Assembly (NCBI GenBank): GCA_023053575.1
Contig: JAKZAP010000009.1
Location: 16,039,869-16,103,868 of the forward strand
DNA length: 64,000 nucleotides
Direction of reading: 5' to 3'
Source of the DNA: Branchinecta lynchi
Lineage: Eukaryota; Arthropoda; Branchiopoda; Anostraca; Branchinectidae
Below, in pieces: positions 62,645-64,000 of the stretch (positions are counted from its first letter, which is position 1; the number at the start of each line of letters is the position of its first letter). Below the pieces are notes generated by a model, which made no database searches, was not told where the DNA came from, and saw only the letters and a list, made by a program, of their open reading frames with translations. Made by a program: the position numbers and the translations under genes.

Positions 62645-63487
62645 ATGGCACTTGCAGCCTTTGTCGCAAGTGCCATGTATCTATCGCAATTCCGTCTGTC
62701 GGTCGGGCTGTTTGTCCCACGATTGCGAGTTAGGGTACTTCGAGATGTGCTAGGACGATGAAACTTGGCAGGCTTATGACGGACCCGACAAAACTAACTT
62801 GAAAATAATCAGTTTCGCGATCCGACTATCTGGGTGGGGGGGGGGGTGGAGGAAGGGGGAACCTGGAAAATTCATCCGTGCATAATTTTTAAACGGGTGA
62901 TCCGATTCGAATGAAAATTACTAACTGAATAAAAGACGGGTGATCCCGGAATTCTGATGTCCCACTTAAAGTCCGGACCGGATTCGACGGCTATGGGGGA
63001 TTTTTTTTTTTTGGGGGGGATCTCGAGAAACGGTTAGAATGGAGGGATCGAAGTGAAAATTGCTGGGAAGAACAAGCATCTGTTCTTTATAAATCGTTTA
63101 CACAATTGGACTGGATCCGGACACTTTTGGTGGGGAGTAGGAGGGGTTTCCCAGAATTCCGGTGATGGATGTTTTGGGGATTTCCACAAAGTAAAAAAAA
63201 AAAAAAAATATATTTGACCAGAATATATATGTTAAAGATCCCAAGAGCCGATCAAAGTTTTTGCCTAAGGGGCTTATGCTTACAGATGAATTTTTAGCGC
63301 ATTTAAAGTGCACATCATCACAGCCAAGTTAAAAAACAAAATACTTTTACCAAACAATATATTCTCGTGATTTTCAGGGGTCCATGATCACTCTTATCTC
63401 AAGGGTTATGCTTACAAATGATCAGAACAAAGCCACAAAAAGGTAAATTCCATATTTTAGCCTCTGAACCAGCCTTACAAGTGCCAT
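62645..63487 (-). mobile_element. P-family non-autonomous element (complete)
   Basis: ATGGCACTTGCAGCC (62645) and CTTACAAGTGCCAT (63487) are inverted. A third CAAGTGCCAT lies just inside the left end (62671-62680). The blocks GCTAGGACGATGAAACTTGG and GACGGACCCGAC match the reverse of the copy at 1796. It contains poly-G (62835-62847) and poly-T (63001-63012) runs. No transposase. Confidence 0.6.
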
Positions 63488-63589
63488 ATGAGCTTCTAGC
63501 TCTTGTTTACTTTTTTTTGAAAAGTTTGTTTCTTGGGACGCTTCGTTCCTTTCCCGTCGCATTTACGCACGGCCTCATTGGTCTTTTTC

Positions 63590-63705
63590 AATGAGTGCTT
63601 TTCAGTCGTTGTGTCTGATGTGTTAGACTTTCTTTATTTCTTTTTGTCTCATTACTCGACTCTCTTAAACTTGTACAGTGGGTCATAAACAAATATTAAA
63701 TTCTT
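63590..63705 (+). repeat. LINE-like 3' end
   Basis: TTTCTTTATTTCTTTTTGTC, CTCATTACTCGACTCTCTTA, GTACAGTGGGTCATAAACAAA resembles the 3' UTR ends at 39480 and 57960 (..CTCC.CTTT..GGCGGGTTATGAATAAA). Confidence 0.4.
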
Positions 63706-63786
63706 GTTAAATGGGAAAACAATCATTTCGAAGGGGGAGGTAACGCATGGCAGATATTGCGGTTTTTGTCACGCTTTGCATCTAAC

Positions 63787-64000
63787 CATTGGCTGTTTTA
63801 CATGCTAGCAGTGATATAATCTCTGATATCATTAGGACCGGTGTATCCCCTCTCAGGCTCTCAGGCTTCAGTCACACTAGCTCTATGGACGCATCTGACT
63901 CCCAGATAAGACAAGTGATAAATTTGGATAGAGCTGCCACGGCGGTACTAAGAGGCAAAGGAGCTCAAGTCCAAGTTTTAAATTCGTTCACATATGTACC
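63787..64000 (+). CDS. open frame running off the window end, unassigned
   Basis: After a TAA the frame reads PLAVLHASSDIISDIIRTGV, SPLRLSGFSHTSSMDASDSQ, IRQVINLDRAATAVLRGKGA, QVQVLNSFTYV and is still open at the edge. No family is recognised. A possible AG acceptor (ATATCATTAG) lies near 63834. It could be an exon or a LINE ORF whose remainder is outside the window. Confidence 0.25.

Overview
The window looks like repeat-dense, non-coding genomic DNA of an animal, probably a marine or other aquatic invertebrate. It is AT-rich, has no operon-like gene packing and no long continuous reading frame, and carries long poly-C/poly-G tracts. It is packed with short inverted-repeat elements, 3' ends of non-LTR retrotransposons with microsatellite tails, tRNA-derived SINE heads and fragments of dispersed families that recur several times inside the window. 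The species cannot be named from the sequence alone.

Layout. 0-7 kb: an X-family repeat split by an inserted P-family element; a hAT-type miniature element with an 8-bp target duplication; an exon-like tandem array; a LINE tail. 7-16 kb: more X-family copies, a second poly-C hAT element and a cluster of hammerhead-ribozyme elements around 11.4-12.0 kb. 15-25 kb: Y-family copies, TTAA-flanked MITEs, a foldback, a decayed repeat-associated ORF on the minus strand, a self-nested MITE, and two hAT elements, one with a transposase relic. 25-35 kb: a second intact hammerhead element, further TTAA MITEs, X copies and nested retrocopies. 35-46 kb: LINE ORF2 tails, long palindromic elements and one plausible secreted-protein first exon. 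46-64 kb: a fourth complete-length poly-C copy, GTGCC-rich MITEs, local tandem duplications, a MITE nested in a hammerhead element, complete X and P copies, and an open frame running off the end.

The strongest unusual signal is a dispersed small family carrying a type-I hammerhead ribozyme. Two copies keep the full catalytic core and a stem I that can pair. A third copy, on the opposite strand, has a compensatory base change in stem I. Tandem or dimer-like spacing of the motifs resembles animal retrozymes or Penelope-like element ends. The second notable signal is a degenerate array of about nine units at 5.14-6.38 kb, in which several units read as exon plus GT...AG intron.

No intact host gene is visible. 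Possible host exons are a signal-peptide first exon at 40,396-40,468 (+) and a candidate terminal exon at 33,999-34,076 (+). Everything else that looks coding is a decayed mobile-element ORF or an unassigned fragment. Family letters (P, V, W, X, Y) are my own labels for repeats seen more than once here.
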